A stretch of DNA of 64,000 nt from Ypsolopha sequella (Eukaryota > Arthropoda > Insecta > Lepidoptera > Ypsolophidae): positions 276,501-340,500 of the forward strand of contig CAKOHE010000089.1 of assembly GCA_934047225.1 (NCBI GenBank), in the 5' to 3' direction. Positions 61,903 to 64,000 of this stretch are shown piece by piece. The notes beneath the pieces are model-generated. The model made no database searches and was not told the origin of the DNA. It was given only the letters and a program-made list of their open reading frames with translations. A program made the position numbers and the translations under genes. The stretch's first letter is position 1, and the number at the start of each line of letters is the position of its first letter.

Positions 61903-63617
61903 TACTAAGTGTAAGCTTCCTACTGAGTGTAAGCTTCCTACTGAGTGTAAGCTTCCTACTGAGTGTAAGCTTCCTACTGACTGTAAGCTTCCTACTGAGT
62001 GTAAGCTTCCTACTGAGTGTAAGCTTCCTACTGAGTGTAAGCTTCCTACTGACTGTAAGCTTCCTACTGACTGTAAGCTTCCTACTGAGTGTAAGCTTCC
62101 TACTGAGTGTAAGCTTCCTACTGAGTGTAAGTTTCCTACTGAGTGTAAGCTTCCTACTGAGTGTAAGCTTCCTACTGATTGTAAGCTTCCTACTGAGTGT
62201 AAGCTTCCTACTGAGTGTAAGCTTCCTACTGAGTGTAAGCTTCCTACTGAGTGTAAGCTTCCTACTGAGTGTAAGCTTCCTACTGAGTGTAAGCTTCCTA
62301 CTGACTGTAAGCTTCCTACTGAGTGTAAGATTCCTACTGAGTGTAAGCTTCCTACTGACTGTAAGCTTCCTACTGAGTGTAAGATTCCTACTGAGTGTAA
62401 GCTTCCTACTGAGTGTAAGCTTCCTACTGACTGTAAGCTTCCTACTGAGTGTAAGATTCCTACTGACTGTAAGCTTCCTACTGAGTGTAAGATTCCTACT
62501 GAGTGTAAGCTTCCTACTGAGTGTAAGCTTCCTACTGAGTGTAAGCTTCCTACTGACTGTAAGCTTCCTACTGAGTGTAAGATTCCTACTGAGTGTAAGC
62601 TTCCTACTGAGTGTAAGCTTCCTACTGAGTGTAAGCTTCCTACTGACTGTAAGTTTCCTACTGAGTGTAAGCTTCGTACTGAGTGTAAGCTTCCTACTGA
62701 GTGTAAGCTTCCTACTGAGTGTAAGTTTCCTACTGAGTGTAAGCTTCCTACTGAGTGTAAGCTTCCTACTGAGTGTAAGCTTCCTACTGAGTGTAAGTTT
62801 CCTACTGAGTGTAAGCTTCCTACTGAGTGTAAGTTTCCTACTGAGTGTAAGTTTCCTACTGAGTGAAAGCTTCCTACTGAGTGTAAGCTTCCTACTGACT
62901 GTAAGTTTCCTACTGAGTGTAAGCTTCCTACTGAGTGTAAGCTTCCTACTGAGTGTAAGCTTCCTACTGAGTGTAAGCTTCCTACTGACTGTAAGTTTCC
63001 TACTGAGTGAAAGCTTCCTACTGAGTGTAAGCTTCCTACTGACTGTAAGTTTCCTACTGAGTGTAAGCTTCCTACTGACTGTAAGTTTCCTACTGAGTGT
63101 AAGCTTCCTACTGAGTGTAAGCTTCCTACTGAGTGTAAGCTTCCTACTGAGTGTAAGCTTCCTACTGACTGTAAGTTTCCTACTGAGTGTAAGCTTCCTA
63201 CTGAGTGTAAGCTTCCTACTGAGTGTAAGCTTCCTACTGAGTGTAAGCTTCCTACTGAGTGTAAGCTTCCTACTGAGTGTAAGCTTCCTACTGAGCGTAA
63301 GCTTCCTACTGACTGTAAGCTTCCTACTGAGTGAAAGCTTCCTACTGAGTGTAAGCTTCCTACAAAGTGTAAGCTTCCTACTGAGTGTAAGCTTCCTACT
63401 GAGTGTAAGTTTCCTACTGAGTGTAAGCTTCCTACTGAGTGAAAGCTTCCTACTGAGTGTAAGCTTCCTACTGACTGTAAGCTTCCTACTGAGTTAAAGT
63501 TTCCTACTGAGTGTAAGCTTCCTACTGACTGTAAGCTTCCTACTGAGTGTAAACTTCCTACTGACTGTAAGCTTCCTACTGAGTGTAAGTTTCCTACTGA
63601 GTGTAAGCTTTCTACTG
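61901..63617. repeat. 18-bp satellite array 2 (about 95 copies)
   Basis: It has the same unit and orientation as the array at 42,235 (CTACTGAGTGTAAGCTTC). It carries additional variants not seen there: GTAAGTTTCC, GTAAGATTCC and GAGTGAAAGC. All units are 18 bp up to near its right end, so a plus frame (VSFLLS repeats) and minus frames stay open for 1.6 kb. It begins inside the Copia zinc-knuckle region and ends TTTCTACTG next to the 43-bp satellite. Confidence 0.95.
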
Positions 63618-63622
63618 GAAGT

Positions 63623-64000
63623 GTGTTTTAATACTTTATGAAAATGTCACATAAAGATGACAGGAGTGTTTTAATACTTTATGAAACTGTCACATAAAGA
63701 TGACAGGAGTGTTTTAATACTTTATGAAACTGTCACATTAAGATGACAGGAGTGTTTTAATACTTTATAAAACTGTCACATAAAGATGACAGGAGTGTTT
63801 TAATACTTTATGAAACTGTCACATTAAGATGACAGGAGTGTTTTAATACTTTATAAAACTGTCACATAAAGATGACAGGAGTGTTTTAATACTTTATGAA
63901 ACTGTCACATCAAGATGACAGGAGTGTTTTAATACTTTATGAAACTGTCACATAAAGATGACAGGAGTGTTTTAATACTTTATGAAACTGTCACATAAAG
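63623..64000. repeat. 43-bp satellite array, open at right edge (8.8 copies seen)
   Basis: Units of 43 bp begin GTGTTTTAATACTTTATGAA and continue ACTGTCACATAAAGATGAC then AGGA. Within each unit CTTTATG and CATAAAG, and TGTCA and TGACA, form overlapping short dyads. Variants are TTATAAAACTG, CACATTAAG and CACATCAAG, in an alternating order that hints at an 86-bp dimer. The array continues beyond the window. Confidence 0.93.

Noticed and set aside
61671..63497. Plus-strand 608-codon frame of VSFLLS repeats, membrane-like in composition
   Set aside because: It is antisense to the Copia protease region at its start and otherwise only the 18-bp satellite; hydrophobicity is incidental.
1..64000. 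Telomeric or subtelomeric origin
   Set aside because: No TTAGG-type repeats or telomere-specific LINEs were seen.

Overview
The window looks like repeat-rich nuclear DNA of an insect, most probably a moth or butterfly (Lepidoptera). The support is BEL/Pao, Copia and non-LTR retrotransposons, GT-AG introns, and short repeats I recognise from lepidopteran genomes. These are a 3' tail with GGCCTATGTCCAGCAATG and CACCAACCCGCCTGCCCAGC, and a 0.5-kb element bounded by AGGGTTCC and GGAACCCT. The taxonomic call comes from memory, not from a search. There are no bacterial operons, CRISPR arrays, rRNA genes or telomere repeats.

Layout. Positions 1-41,091 are one satellite array of about 1,245 copies of a 33-bp unit, running off the left edge. 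It has two subfamilies (A, 1 to about 25.8 kb, and B, from about 25.8 kb) and nested segmental duplications with offsets of 2,442, 3,398 and 7,292 bp in A, and 3,729, 2,013, 5,742 and 2,904 bp in B. A 46-codon BEL/Pao tail follows at 41,163. An 18-bp satellite (42,235-43,878) then abuts a 44-bp satellite (43,879-49,283). The 44-bp array is split by a complete but internally deleted BEL/Pao element (45,160-48,191) with 468-bp LTRs and a 5-bp GTGTA target duplication.

From 49.3 to 56.5 kb is AT-rich DNA holding a broken LINE ORF1-like fragment, the 3' half of a Copia element with its LTR, a 502-bp lepidopteran repeat, a frameshifted LINE reverse transcriptase and a SINE-like tRNA-derived head. 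From 59.2 down to 56.8 kb, on the minus strand, are three small exons of an apparently real host gene. They have GT-AG introns and consistent phases; I cannot name the product.

A second Copia element (minus strand, about 59,186-61,902) lies just upstream of the first visible exon, probably inside an intron of that gene. It has a complete-looking integrase core, lacks the N-terminal half of reverse transcriptase, and is cut in its Gag zinc knuckle by a second array of the 18-bp satellite (61,901-63,617). A 43-bp satellite follows to the right edge.

Tandem repeats make up about 74% of the window. Nothing here forms a biochemical pathway; the story is one of satellite growth, homogenisation and retrotransposon insertion around one partial host gene. 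The very long open frames in the satellites are best read as a consequence of unit lengths divisible by three.
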